DNA of 11,070 bases, from contig CAMMNR010000049.1 of assembly GCA_946498265.1 (NCBI GenBank), forward strand, positions 1-11,070, read 5' to 3'. Source of the stretch: an uncultured Clostridium sp. (lineage in GTDB: Bacteria; Bacillota; Clostridia; TANB77; CAG-508). Position 1 is the first letter of the stretch. The number at the start of each line of letters is the position of its first letter. Under the pieces are notes generated by a model. It was not told the origin of the DNA and ran no database searches. It saw nothing but the letters and a program-made list of their open reading frames with translations. Made by a program: the position numbers and the translations under genes. Below, in pieces: positions 5,226 through 11,070 of this stretch.

Positions 5226-6371
5226 TTAATCACCTAAATTTATTCCAATATCTCTTGCTGTTTTTACTAAATCATTATCCATTGTTACTTTTCTTATGTT
5301 ACTTTCTTCTGTATTCCCAGATACTGCACCAATTCTTGTATTTTTACCTACAACATCTTCTAATGTTGCATAATCTAACTTACCATCTTTTATAACTGCT
5401 AGTGTTCCAAATTTTCCTTCTAAAGCTAATTCCATAGCTTTTGTTCCATATTTAGTTGATAAAACTCTATCAAATGCAGTTGGTGTTCCTCCTCTTTGCA
5501 TATATCCTAAAGTTGTATTTCTTGCTTCTAAACCTGTTAATTTTTCTAATTGTGTTGCTACTACTTGTCCAACTCCTCCTAGCTTTGTATTATCAACACC
5601 CTCTCCATTATTTCTTTTTCCCATAATTGTAATTTCTCCACCTTTAGGTTTTGCACCTTCTGCTACTACAACTATGCTGAAATTTTTTCCTCTTTTCTTT
5701 CTATTTTCGATTTTTTCTGCTACTCTATTTATATCATATGGAATTTCTGGAATTAATGCTACGTCAGCTCCACCTGCTATTGCTGATTCTAGTGCTATCC
5801 ATCCTGCATATCTTCCCATAACTTCTAATACCATTATTCTATGATGAGTAGCTCCTGTTGTATGAAGCCTATCTAGTGCTTCCATTGCAACAGATACAGC
5901 TGTATTATATCCAAATGTTATTTCTGTACATGCAACATCATTATCTATTGTTTTTGGAACTCCTATTATATTCACACCTTTTGTATATAAATCTCTTGCA
6001 GATTTTTGTGTTCCGTCTCCACCTAATGTAAATATACAATCAAATCCAAAATCTTTTATATTTTTTATTGCTTCATCTGATAAATCTTTATATTCTATAC
6101 TTCCATCCGTATTTTTTACTTTATAATTAAATAAATTTGAATTTGTAGAAGAACCAATTATAGAACCACCTCTTGGCAATATTCCTATTGCTTCTCCGTC
6201 AGCTGCTGTTGATAATAATTCAAAATCTTTTTTTATCAATCCATTATATCCATCAATGATTCCATAACATTCTACTCCGTTATTTTCTGCTGTTTTTACT
6301 ATTGCTCTTATTACTGCATTAAATCCTGATACATCTCCTCCATTTGCTAATATTCCTACTTTTTTTAACAT
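5226..6371 (-). CDS. pfkA: 6-phosphofructokinase
   Basis: A 381-residue cytosolic enzyme that phosphorylates fructose 6-phosphate to fructose 1,6-bisphosphate, the committed step of glycolysis. Visible motifs are the N-terminal GILANGGDVSGFNAVIRA (6-23), PRGGSIIGSS (66-75), GGDGT (117-121), PKTIDND (139-145, with catalytic Asp), MGRYAGW (185-191) and the sugar-binding LGYMQRGG near 290. The Gly in GGDG predicts ATP use, while Lys in PKTIDND (E. coli PfkA has Gly there) is shared with pyrophosphate enzymes. This combination marks the long 'clade X'/group III branch rather than the ~320-residue Bacillus type; donor should be treated as ATP-predicted. AGGAGG lies 7 nt before the ATG at 6371, with its own promoter at 6405-6432 and the large palindrome as probable terminator. 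It therefore appears monocistronic. Confidence 0.93.
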   Translation of the reverse strand: MLKKVGILANGGDVSGFNAVIRAIVKTAENNGVECYGIIDGYNGLIKKDFELLSTAADGEAIGILPRGGSIIGSSTNSNLFNYKVKNTDGSIEYKDLSDEAIKNIKDFGFDCIFTLGGDGTQKSARDLYTKGVNIIGVPKTIDNDVACTEITFGYNTAVSVAMEALDRLHTTGATHHRIMVLEVMGRYAGWIALESAIAGGADVALIPEIPYDINRVAEKIENRKKRGKNFSIVVVAEGAKPKGGEITIMGKRNNGEGVDNTKLGGVGQVVATQLEKLTGLEARNTTLGYMQRGGTPTAFDRVLSTKYGTKAMELALEGKFGTLAVIKDGKLDYATLEDVVGKNTRIGAVSGNTEESNIRKVTMDNDLVKTARDIGINLGD

Positions 6372-6404
6372 TTATATTCCTCCTTTTGGTTTTCTTTTTT
6401 TCTT

Positions 6405-6432
6405 ATTATATCAATTTTATTATTTTTTACAA
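6405..6432 (-). promoter_or_regulatory. Extended -10 sigma-A promoter of pfkA
   Basis: On the minus strand TTGTAA (6432-6427) lies 16 nt before a perfect TATAAT (6410-6405). TGA directly before the hexamer provides the TGn extended -10 element. Transcription would start near 6398, giving a leader of ~27 nt that contains AGGAGG. It lies just downstream of the spoIIIA terminator, so pfkA is transcribed independently of the sporulation operon. Confidence 0.7.
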
Positions 6433-6497
6433 CAATTTTTTGAAAAAATATTATAATTGCTTGATTATATTTGAAACAAAAAGATATTTTTTATTAA

Positions 6498-6527
6498 AAA
6501 ATTACACAGCCATTTTCGTGTAATTTT
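6498..6527. terminator. Bidirectional intrinsic terminator (end of spoIIIA operon)
   Basis: AAAATTACAC (6498-6507) and GTGTAATTTT (6518-6527) form a perfect 10-bp stem with a 10-nt loop. On the minus strand the stem runs into a T tract (TTTTTTAATAAA), and on the plus strand into ATTTTTTGTTTTTTTC. It would stop spoIIIA transcripts some 290 nt after spoIIIAH and also any plus-strand transcript starting upstream of it, insulating pfkA. Confidence 0.75.
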
Positions 6528-6702
6528 ATTTTTTGTTTTTTTCTTTTTATCAACTGTATTAAACATGTCTTAAAGTGTCAATATTATTTTACTTACTTTT
6601 ATGAAATAATTATTATAGTTAGAAATATAGGAGATTTTGCAAAAAAGATTTTTTCGACTATATGATTAGCATTACATCATCTAAAAAGGATTGATAATTA
6701 CT

Positions 6703-6813
6703 ATGATTAAAGAAAAAAGAATTGCCAAAAAATATACTCAGGAAAAAATGTCTGAAATCTTGGGTATAAGTTTAAGGCAATATATTAGAAGTATTACCAA
6801 AAATATTGCTTAA
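6703..6813 (+). pseudogene. Short helix-turn-helix (XRE-like) reading frame, probable remnant
   Basis: A 36-codon frame, the only plausible plus-strand gene. YTQEKMSEILGISLRQYIRSI (12-32) matches helices 2 and 3 of the Cro/CI (XRE) DNA-binding domain, including the TQE-MSE-LGIS-RQY pattern. A complete XRE domain needs about 55-65 residues with two further helices, which are missing because the frame ends at TAA 6811-6813. That stop is one base short of the convergent spoIIIAH stop codon. The ribosome binding site is poor (AAAAGGA 12 nt from the ATG). Upstream, the same frame carries two stops. It is most likely the debris of a phage or mobile-element regulator; an expressed micro-protein is less likely. 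Confidence 0.5.
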
Positions 6814-6814
6814 A

Positions 6815-7528
6815 TTATGTAGCAACATTTTTAGTAGAAATATGTATATTTTCAATTGCAGCTTTCATTTCTCTCGAAATGATATTTTGAATTTGTGCAA
6901 CTTCTTCTTGTTTTAATTCTTCTGCTTCAATAATTACACTTATACTATCTCCATTTACAAATACAACATTATTTTCAAATCCTTTTGTTGATATCAAGTT
7001 TTCACAAATCATTATACTATTTTTTGTTTCATTTATTTTTGTTATTTCTTGTGTAGCTGTTTGTTTTTGTGTTTCTAAAGAATTACTGCTATTTAATACA
7101 TTTTCATATGTTTCTATCATTTGTGAATACATTGTATCTCTTTCTAGTTTTGATTTTACAAAATAATCATTACCATTTTGATTAGTGCTACTTGTATCTA
7201 CAGTTGTTTCGTTTGTTGTAGAATTGGTATTGTTGGTATTATTAGCATTTTCTGTTACATTTGTAGTATTTTCATTCGTAGTTGTATTTGCTATTTCATT
7301 TGTGTTATTTTCCTGTGTATTTGTATTTTCTGATACCACATCATTACTACTTACTAATTGAGCATCTCCAATATCTGCTAATTGTGTATCATCACCAGAT
7401 TCCATTTGCATGCTTGTTTCTAAATCTGCATTTTTTGTGTTTGTTGTATAATTTAGATATCCTGCTGTAACTAACATTAAAGCTAAAATATAAATAATAA
7501 CTTGATTCTTTTTTAATATTTTTTTCAT
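6815..7528 (-). CDS. spoIIIAH: Stage III sporulation protein AH (SpoIIIAH)
   Basis: SpoIIIAH is a mother-cell membrane protein whose extracellular ring-building domain pairs with forespore SpoIIQ (or a functional equivalent) across the septum. This 237-residue version has a short basic N-terminus, one membrane segment (~9-25, QVIIYILALMLVTAGYL), an Asn/Thr-rich linker (~67-120) and a ring-building domain (~125-237). That domain includes DYFVKSKLERD and ENLISTKGFENNVVFVNGD, which match clostridial SpoIIIAH. The ATG at 7528 is chosen because AGGAG sits 7 nt upstream; the GTG at 7543 would place that binding site inside the coding region. It starts 22 nt after spoIIIAG and is the last gene of the operon. 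Expression is expected from the mother-cell sigma-E promoter outside this window. Confidence 0.9.
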   Translation of the reverse strand: MKKILKKNQVIIYILALMLVTAGYLNYTTNTKNADLETSMQMESGDDTQLADIGDAQLVSSNDVVSENTNTQENNTNEIANTTTNENTTNVTENANNTNNTNSTTNETTVDTSSTNQNGNDYFVKSKLERDTMYSQMIETYENVLNSSNSLETQKQTATQEITKINETKNSIMICENLISTKGFENNVVFVNGDSISVIIEAEELKQEEVAQIQNIISREMKAAIENIHISTKNVAT

Positions 7529-7550
7529 AGGCTTTCTCCTCACAATATAT

Positions 7551-8186
7551 TTAATTCATCTCAAAAACTTGAATTTTATGTGTAGCAAGTCCTGTTACTG
7601 CTTCAACAGCTTGAATAATACTTGTTTTTACAGCTGCATCACTTGCTCCTTTGGCTGTAACTATTGCACCTTCGACTTTTGGCTGAACTACTTTTTGAGT
7701 TATTGGTGTTTTTTCACCATTATCTTCTTGATATATTATTTCTTTTTGTACATCTGTTTCTTGAATTTTTCTTGTTCCACCTGATGTATCATTTTCTTCT
7801 GTATTGCTAACTTTAGAGTTTTCGTTATACATAGGTACTATTTCATTTGATTCAGAATAATTTATAAAAACCTGTACTTCTCCTACTCCTTTTATTTTAG
7901 CGAGTATTTCTTCTAAATTTTCTTTCAAATTACTAGTGTTATCTATTTTTTCTATATCACTATTTATATTGGTCATATTAACATTATCTGATGCTAATTG
8001 TTTTGTGCTAGTGTTATTAGGATTTTCGCTGCTATTACTATCTCCATTCCATATTATATTAATTGCTACTATTGTTATTATGAGTATTACTAAAAATACG
8101 ACCAGATTTTCAATTTTCCTTTTGTTGTTTCCTTCCTGCTCTTCCCCTTCTTTGTTAAACATTTTTTTTAATTTATCTCCAAACAT
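7551..8186 (-). CDS. spoIIIAG: Stage III sporulation protein AG (SpoIIIAG)
   Basis: SpoIIIAG forms a large oligomeric ring in the space between mother-cell and forespore membranes. This 211-residue protein has a charged cytoplasmic start, one membrane helix (~28-46, NLVVFLVILIITIVAINIIW), a polar Ser/Asn linker (~47-85) and the ring-building domain from ~90. EEILAKIKGVGEVQVFINYSE (92-112) and the C-terminal KVEGAIVTAKGASDA...IIQAVEAVTGL (170-200) are family signatures. The stretch between them (115-165) corresponds to the inserted beta region of SpoIIIAG. The ATG at 8186 overlaps the end of spoIIIAF by 19 nt, and GGGGTG within that gene acts as ribosome binding site, indicating translational coupling. 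Confidence 0.93.
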   Translation of the reverse strand: MFGDKLKKMFNKEGEEQEGNNKRKIENLVVFLVILIITIVAINIIWNGDSNSSENPNNTSTKQLASDNVNMTNINSDIEKIDNTSNLKENLEEILAKIKGVGEVQVFINYSESNEIVPMYNENSKVSNTEENDTSGGTRKIQETDVQKEIIYQEDNGEKTPITQKVVQPKVEGAIVTAKGASDAAVKTSIIQAVEAVTGLATHKIQVFEMN

Positions 8187-8821
8187 TTTTCATTCACCCC
8201 ATATTCTTCTATTAAAAATTTTTTTATGTTTTGAATGTCTGCATTTGTAACTTTTTTTTCTGTCGATTTTATTGTATTTTCATTATTATTTGTTGTTTCA
8301 TTGTCATTTTCGTTTTCTATTTCTGTGTTTATTGGCTTTATTTTTTGTACTTCTACAACTATTTTATCTTCTATTGTATTATTTTGTTCATTTGTTTCAT
8401 CTTGTGAATTTGCTTCTTTTTTTACATTTAATTTTATTTTTGTTATTTGTGTTTCTTCCTCTTCATTACCTATTTTAGCTTCTACTTTACATTCTGTTAC
8501 TTCATATCCTTTTTCTTGCATTTTGCTTGTTATATCTTTTTCTAATTCATCTGTGTATAATTGCACTATTCTTTTATCCATTGAAGTTTGGTCTATTGCC
8601 GTTGTTTCTGTTGTTTTATAACTTTCTAAATCTATATTTCCTATATCTAATATTTCTTTATTTTTTACAAAAGGTGATATTATACTAAATAATATGTATA
8701 TTCCCATTATCATTCTTATATATTTTTTAATTTTATTATTTGGTAATAACATTTCTAAAATAGACACTATAACTATTGCTAGTCCTAAACTTTTTGCCCA
8801 TGAACTTAAAAATTCTACCAT
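8168..8821 (-). CDS. spoIIIAF: Stage III sporulation protein AF (SpoIIIAF)
   Basis: SpoIIIAF is a mother-cell membrane component of the SpoIIIA complex with a ring-building-like soluble domain. This copy has 217 residues: two membrane helices (~10-27 and ~34-52, the second running IYILFSIISPFV), then a soluble domain with VQLYTDELEKDI and the MQEKGYEVTECKVEA strand. Both helices and the SPF turn are family marks. A low-complexity Asn/Glu/Thr insertion (~130-185) precedes the final IKKFLIEEYGVNEKCLEI segment. AAGGAG overlapping the spoIIIAE stop gives a good binding site for the ATG at 8821, with a 10-nt gap between the genes. Its 3' end overlaps spoIIIAG. Confidence 0.9.
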   Translation of the reverse strand: MVEFLSSWAKSLGLAIVIVSILEMLLPNNKIKKYIRMIMGIYILFSIISPFVKNKEILDIGNIDLESYKTTETTAIDQTSMDKRIVQLYTDELEKDITSKMQEKGYEVTECKVEAKIGNEEEETQITKIKLNVKKEANSQDETNEQNNTIEDKIVVEVQKIKPINTEIENENDNETTNNNENTIKSTEKKVTNADIQNIKKFLIEEYGVNEKCLEIN

Positions 8822-8831
8822 TTTTCTCTCC

Positions 8832-9998
8832 TTACCTATACATCATTCCTGTATTTGAAATTTTTAACACTAGAGCTGTTCCAATTATTAACAATACAGA
8901 AAGTGAGCATAATATTGCAAGAAAAATTTTAAATACATCTCCTATTTGTTCTAGTAAATCAACTATTTTACCATCTGCTATTGGTTCTGTGATAGCTGCT
9001 AAAATTTTATATGCTATAGTGAGTATAGTAAGTTTTAATATTGGTACAATACATATGCCTACAACAATAATCACTCCAACAAATCCTACTGCATTTTTTA
9101 GTATTATTCCACATCCTAGAACTGTATCTACTGCATCTCCTAATATTTTTCCTACTACTGGTACAGCTGAACTTACTACTGCTTTTGTGGTCTTAGCTGT
9201 TATTCCATCAACACTACTTGATAATGTTCCTTCTAATGATACTACTGCTACAAATACTGTTAATATAATTCCTAAAAACCAAACAATTCCAGACTTTAAG
9301 AATTTTGCAATTTTACCTATTTGAACCTTATCAGATATTTTTGAAATTATTATTAAGCTTACAACCACTAAAACTAATGGTATTAATATTGTTTGTATTA
9401 TGTTTCCTATAAAATTTATTAAAAATAATGTTATTGGTTCTAATATCGTGGTCGTTGTTATGCTTCCTGTATATATCATCAAAGTCATCAGTAATGGAAC
9501 TAAAATATTCATAAATCCGACTAGATTATTACTAGTGTCTTGTACAATTTTTACTATATCTGAAAAATTACTCATTATTATTGTGATTATTAATATATAT
9601 TGAACATAATATATAAGTTTAGATATGTTATCATTTTCTAAGCCATCACTTACAGATTTTAGTATACTATGTATGATTATAATTGCTAATATTCTTGCTA
9701 TCGCTCCTAATGCTGACATAAATTCTTTTCCAAATAAACTTAAAATTTTAGCTAAAAAACTCTCATTATTGATTTCTCCTTTTAATGCATCTTGTAAAAT
9801 TCTATTGATATCTATGTCTTCAAAAAACTCTCCTGTATATTGTTCTGATTCTTGTATAAAATCATTAATTCCAAATTCTTCTTGTTGCTCTGCTAAAGTT
9901 TGATTTTGACTATCATTTTCATTCGTATTTGCGTATATATTCTGAATTGGAAAATTTATTAGAATTATAGTTATAAATAAACAAACTATTTTTTTCAT
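8832..9998 (-). CDS. spoIIIAE: Stage III sporulation protein AE (SpoIIIAE)
   Basis: SpoIIIAE is the large polytopic membrane subunit of the SpoIIIA complex and may form its membrane pore. At 388 residues it has the usual size. A cleavable-looking signal peptide (1-23, ending NIYA) is followed by a hydrophilic segment (~24-90) and then about seven to eight hydrophobic helices (roughly 96-115, 128-146, 160-178, 187-215, 237-255, 298-330, 357-380). The GTLSSSVDGITAKTTKAVVSS stretch (257-277) and VPVVGKILGDAVDTVLG (279-295) are strongly conserved in the family. AAGGAG lies 7 nt before the ATG at 9998, 13 nt after spoIIIAD. Confidence 0.94.
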   Translation of the reverse strand: MKKIVCLFITIILINFPIQNIYANTNENDSQNQTLAEQQEEFGINDFIQESEQYTGEFFEDIDINRILQDALKGEINNESFLAKILSLFGKEFMSALGAIARILAIIIIHSILKSVSDGLENDNISKLIYYVQYILIITIIMSNFSDIVKIVQDTSNNLVGFMNILVPLLMTLMIYTGSITTTTILEPITLFLINFIGNIIQTILIPLVLVVVSLIIISKISDKVQIGKIAKFLKSGIVWFLGIILTVFVAVVSLEGTLSSSVDGITAKTTKAVVSSAVPVVGKILGDAVDTVLGCGIILKNAVGFVGVIIVVGICIVPILKLTILTIAYKILAAITEPIADGKIVDLLEQIGDVFKIFLAILCSLSVLLIIGTALVLKISNTGMMYR

Positions 9999-10011
9999 TA
10001 GTAACTCCTTT

Positions 10012-10398
10012 TTATGGTAAAATTTTTAATACTATTTCTAATAATGCTGATATTATTGGAATAGACATAGCTATAATTATTATTTTACTACCTATTTCTA
10101 CTTTACTTGCAATCGCTGCTTCTCCTGCATCTCTACAGATACTTACTGCAAATTCTGCTAAAAATGCTATACCTGTAATTTTTAGTAATAATGTAAGAAA
10201 TTCTGTATTTATTGATGCTTTACTTGCTATAGAATTTAATAATTGTATTATGTCTGTTAATTTGTCTGTTACTAATAATATAATTAAAATACCTGTTAAG
10301 ATACTTATGTAAATAGCAAATTCTGGTCTATATTGTTTCAAAATGATAATTATTATTAGGGCAATCAGAGCAATACCAATAATTTTTATAATATCCAT
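10012..10398 (-). CDS. spoIIIAD: Stage III sporulation protein AD (SpoIIIAD)
   Basis: A 128-residue integral membrane protein, the normal family length. Hydrophobic helices lie at about 4-20, 28-45, 66-84 and 102-125. The conserved FLAEFAVSICRDAGEAAIASKVEIGSK region (78-104), with charged residues buried between helices, is diagnostic for SpoIIIAD and related to SpoIIIAC. It acts in the mother-cell membrane as part of the SpoIIIA complex. GGGAG upstream of the ATG at 10398 is the binding site. The 75-nt gap to spoIIIAC contains no gene or clear terminator. Confidence 0.94.
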   Translation of the reverse strand: MDIIKIIGIALIALIIIIILKQYRPEFAIYISILTGILIILLVTDKLTDIIQLLNSIASKASINTEFLTLLLKITGIAFLAEFAVSICRDAGEAAIASKVEIGSKIIIIAMSIPIISALLEIVLKILP

Positions 10399-10473
10399 TT
10401 TGTTTGCTCCCTTCCTAGAGTATTTTTTGCTGTTATTTGATTTTTTATTTTGTCATAAAGTTTTGATTTTATT

Positions 10474-10668
10474 TTAAAGATTAAATATTGTCCTTACTGT
10501 ATCAAATAATCCACTTATTTCTTTTATTACCATTGTTAGTACTATTACTAACCCTGCTAACGTAGTCATCATTGCTTGGTCTTCTCTCCCTGCTCTTACT
10601 AATACTTGATGTAAAACTGCAACTAGGATTCCTATTGCCGCTATTTTGAATAATAAATTTATATCCAT
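10474..10668 (-). CDS. spoIIIAC: Stage III sporulation protein AC (SpoIIIAC)
   Basis: A 64-residue membrane protein with two helices (~5-24 and ~32-55). VLVRAGREDQAMMTTLAGLVIVL (22-44) is the family signature, with the conserved charged RAGRED turn between the helices. SpoIIIAC is the smallest subunit of the mother-cell SpoIIIA complex and resembles the N-terminal half of SpoIIIAD. AGGAG lies 8 nt before the ATG at 10668. It begins 25 nt after the restored end of spoIIIAB, supporting the corrected spoIIIAB stop at 10694. Confidence 0.95.
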   Translation of the reverse strand: MDINLLFKIAAIGILVAVLHQVLVRAGREDQAMMTTLAGLVIVLTMVIKEISGLFDTVRTIFNL

Positions 10669-10693
10669 AAAACTCTCTCCTTTGTAACTAGCT

Positions 10694-11021
10694 TTATATT
10701 AAAATTATTACAATAACTAATCCTATTGTTGTCCCAAGCCTACTATATAATTTTTCATTTTTTACTTTTTCTTCTCCGTGCTTCTTTTATTTGTGTATCT
10801 AAAAAATTTTGTGTTATCTCTATTTGACTAACTTGTCCCTCTACATCAGTTTGTCCTAATAATTTAGATAAACTTTTTAATATATTTATATCTTCTTTTT
10901 TTAAATTTGTTTTATTCTCTCTTACTATTTCATCCAAAGATTCTTCCCATGCAATAGTTGCTGTTGTATCATTCATTTTTTGTTTTGCTCTTGAGAAGAT
11001 TATTCCTATATTTTTATTTGC
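10694..11021 (-). CDS. spoIIIAB: Stage III sporulation protein AB (SpoIIIAB), 5'-truncated and frameshifted
   Basis: This is the C-terminal two thirds of SpoIIIAB (about 170 residues when complete). The reading frame from the contig end gives NIGIIFSRAKQKM, AWEESLDEIV, KKEDINILKSLSKLLGQTD and EGQVSQIEITQNFLDTQIKEA, all matching the family. It then stops early at 10755-10757 after RRRKSKK. In the next frame, from 10771, the sequence continues EEKVKNEKLYSRLG and a hydrophobic helix TTIGLVIVIILI, ending at TAA 10694-10696. That is the normal SpoIIIAB C-terminus with its membrane anchor. One extra base in the CGGA at about 10775-10778 explains the shift (CGA GAA GAA would restore it). Bases beyond 11021 are adapter, so residues read from there and a TTG start at 11066 are artefacts. 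Confidence 0.88.
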
Positions 11022-11070
11022 AAGTCGGAGGCCAAGCGGTCTTAGGAAGACAAATAAGGCAGTCAACTCC
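11022..11070 (+). other. MGI/BGI (DNBSEQ) sequencing adapter with barcode, not genomic
   Basis: The plus strand from 11022 begins AAGTCGGAGGCCAAGCGG and its 32 bases (to 11053) agree, as I recall it, with the MGI/BGI library 3' adapter. It is followed by ten bases ATAAGGCAGT (11054-11063) in the barcode position and then CAACTCC, the beginning of the adapter's second constant part. GC content jumps abruptly here, and the SpoIIIAB similarity ends at the junction. The contig therefore ends in untrimmed library sequence. Confidence 0.93.

Larger units (their letters stand above)
6372..6702. other. 331-nt gap between pfkA and the HTH remnant
   Basis: Going up from pfkA this gap holds its ribosome binding site and extended -10 promoter (6405-6432), then the bidirectional terminator (6498-6527), then about 170 nt of AT-rich DNA. 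In that last part a plus-strand AGGAG (6629-6633) precedes a TTG at 6637 in the same frame as the HTH remnant, but this frame is closed by TAG at 6667 and TAA at 6682. It may be decayed 5' sequence of that gene. No intact coding region is visible. Confidence 0.5.

Noticed and set aside
6645..6660. Possible Spo0A box (AGTCGAAAAAA on the minus strand)
   Set aside because: It has a mismatch in the TGTCGAA core, stands alone, and lies behind a terminator relative to pfkA; chance is likely in such AT-rich DNA.
8776..9324. 182-codon plus-strand open frame opposite spoIIIAE
   Set aside because: It is the antisense of a well-supported gene, is composed of complement-derived Ile/Thr/Asn/Ser, and has no ribosome binding site or family resemblance. 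The other long plus-strand frames (413-667, 8235-8621, 7936-8250 and similar) fail for the same reasons.
11018..11070. GC-rich segment at the right end looking at first like part of a tRNA or the N-terminus of SpoIIIAB
   Set aside because: It matches a sequencing adapter plus barcode and lacks a complete cloverleaf; the protein similarity to SpoIIIAB starts only inside 11021.

Overview
The window is very AT-rich DNA from a spore-forming member of the Clostridia. The evidence is a nearly complete spoIIIA sporulation operon (spoIIIAB to spoIIIAH), strong AGGAGG-type ribosome binding sites, and heavy use of A/T-ending codons. Genus cannot be read from the window. The last 49 bases are not genomic: they match the MGI/BGI (DNBSEQ) library adapter as I remember it, followed by a 10-base barcode-like segment and the start of the second adapter part. 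This is therefore the end of an assembled contig, and natural sequence stops at about 11021.

Every full-length gene is on the minus strand, so the transcription order runs from high to low coordinates. At 11021-6815 lies spoIIIAB (5' end cut off and carrying a +1 frameshift), followed by spoIIIAC, AD, AE, AF, AG and AH with gaps of 13-75 nt and one overlap (AF/AG). These encode the mother-cell half of the channel that links mother cell and forespore during engulfment. The operon ends at a bidirectional hairpin terminator (6498-6527). Between that terminator and spoIIIAH, on the plus strand, is a 36-codon helix-turn-helix remnant.

Next comes pfkA (6-phosphofructokinase) with its own extended -10 promoter. 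A long, nearly perfect palindrome (5052-5201) separates it from a radical SAM protein with an unusual cysteine-rich C-terminus and a class I methyltransferase. A degenerate A/T-rich tandem repeat then precedes a guanylate-kinase-like gene and a DUF402 gene, which look like a two-gene nucleotide-related unit. A second, smaller palindrome (1585-1634) forms the 3' end of the DUF402 gene and shares its core sequence with the first, so both look like members of one REP/MITE-like family.

The final unit (1545-1) is a strong promoter, a stand-alone FIST-domain sensor-like protein, and the 5' part of an NAD(P)-dependent aldehyde dehydrogenase that runs off the window.

I found no tRNA, rRNA, CRISPR array, intact transposase or recognisable defence system. 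The items most worth a second look are the adapter, the spoIIIAB frameshift, the two-member palindrome family with its possible effect on the radical SAM start site, and the uncharacterised radical SAM and Gmk-like/DUF402 units.
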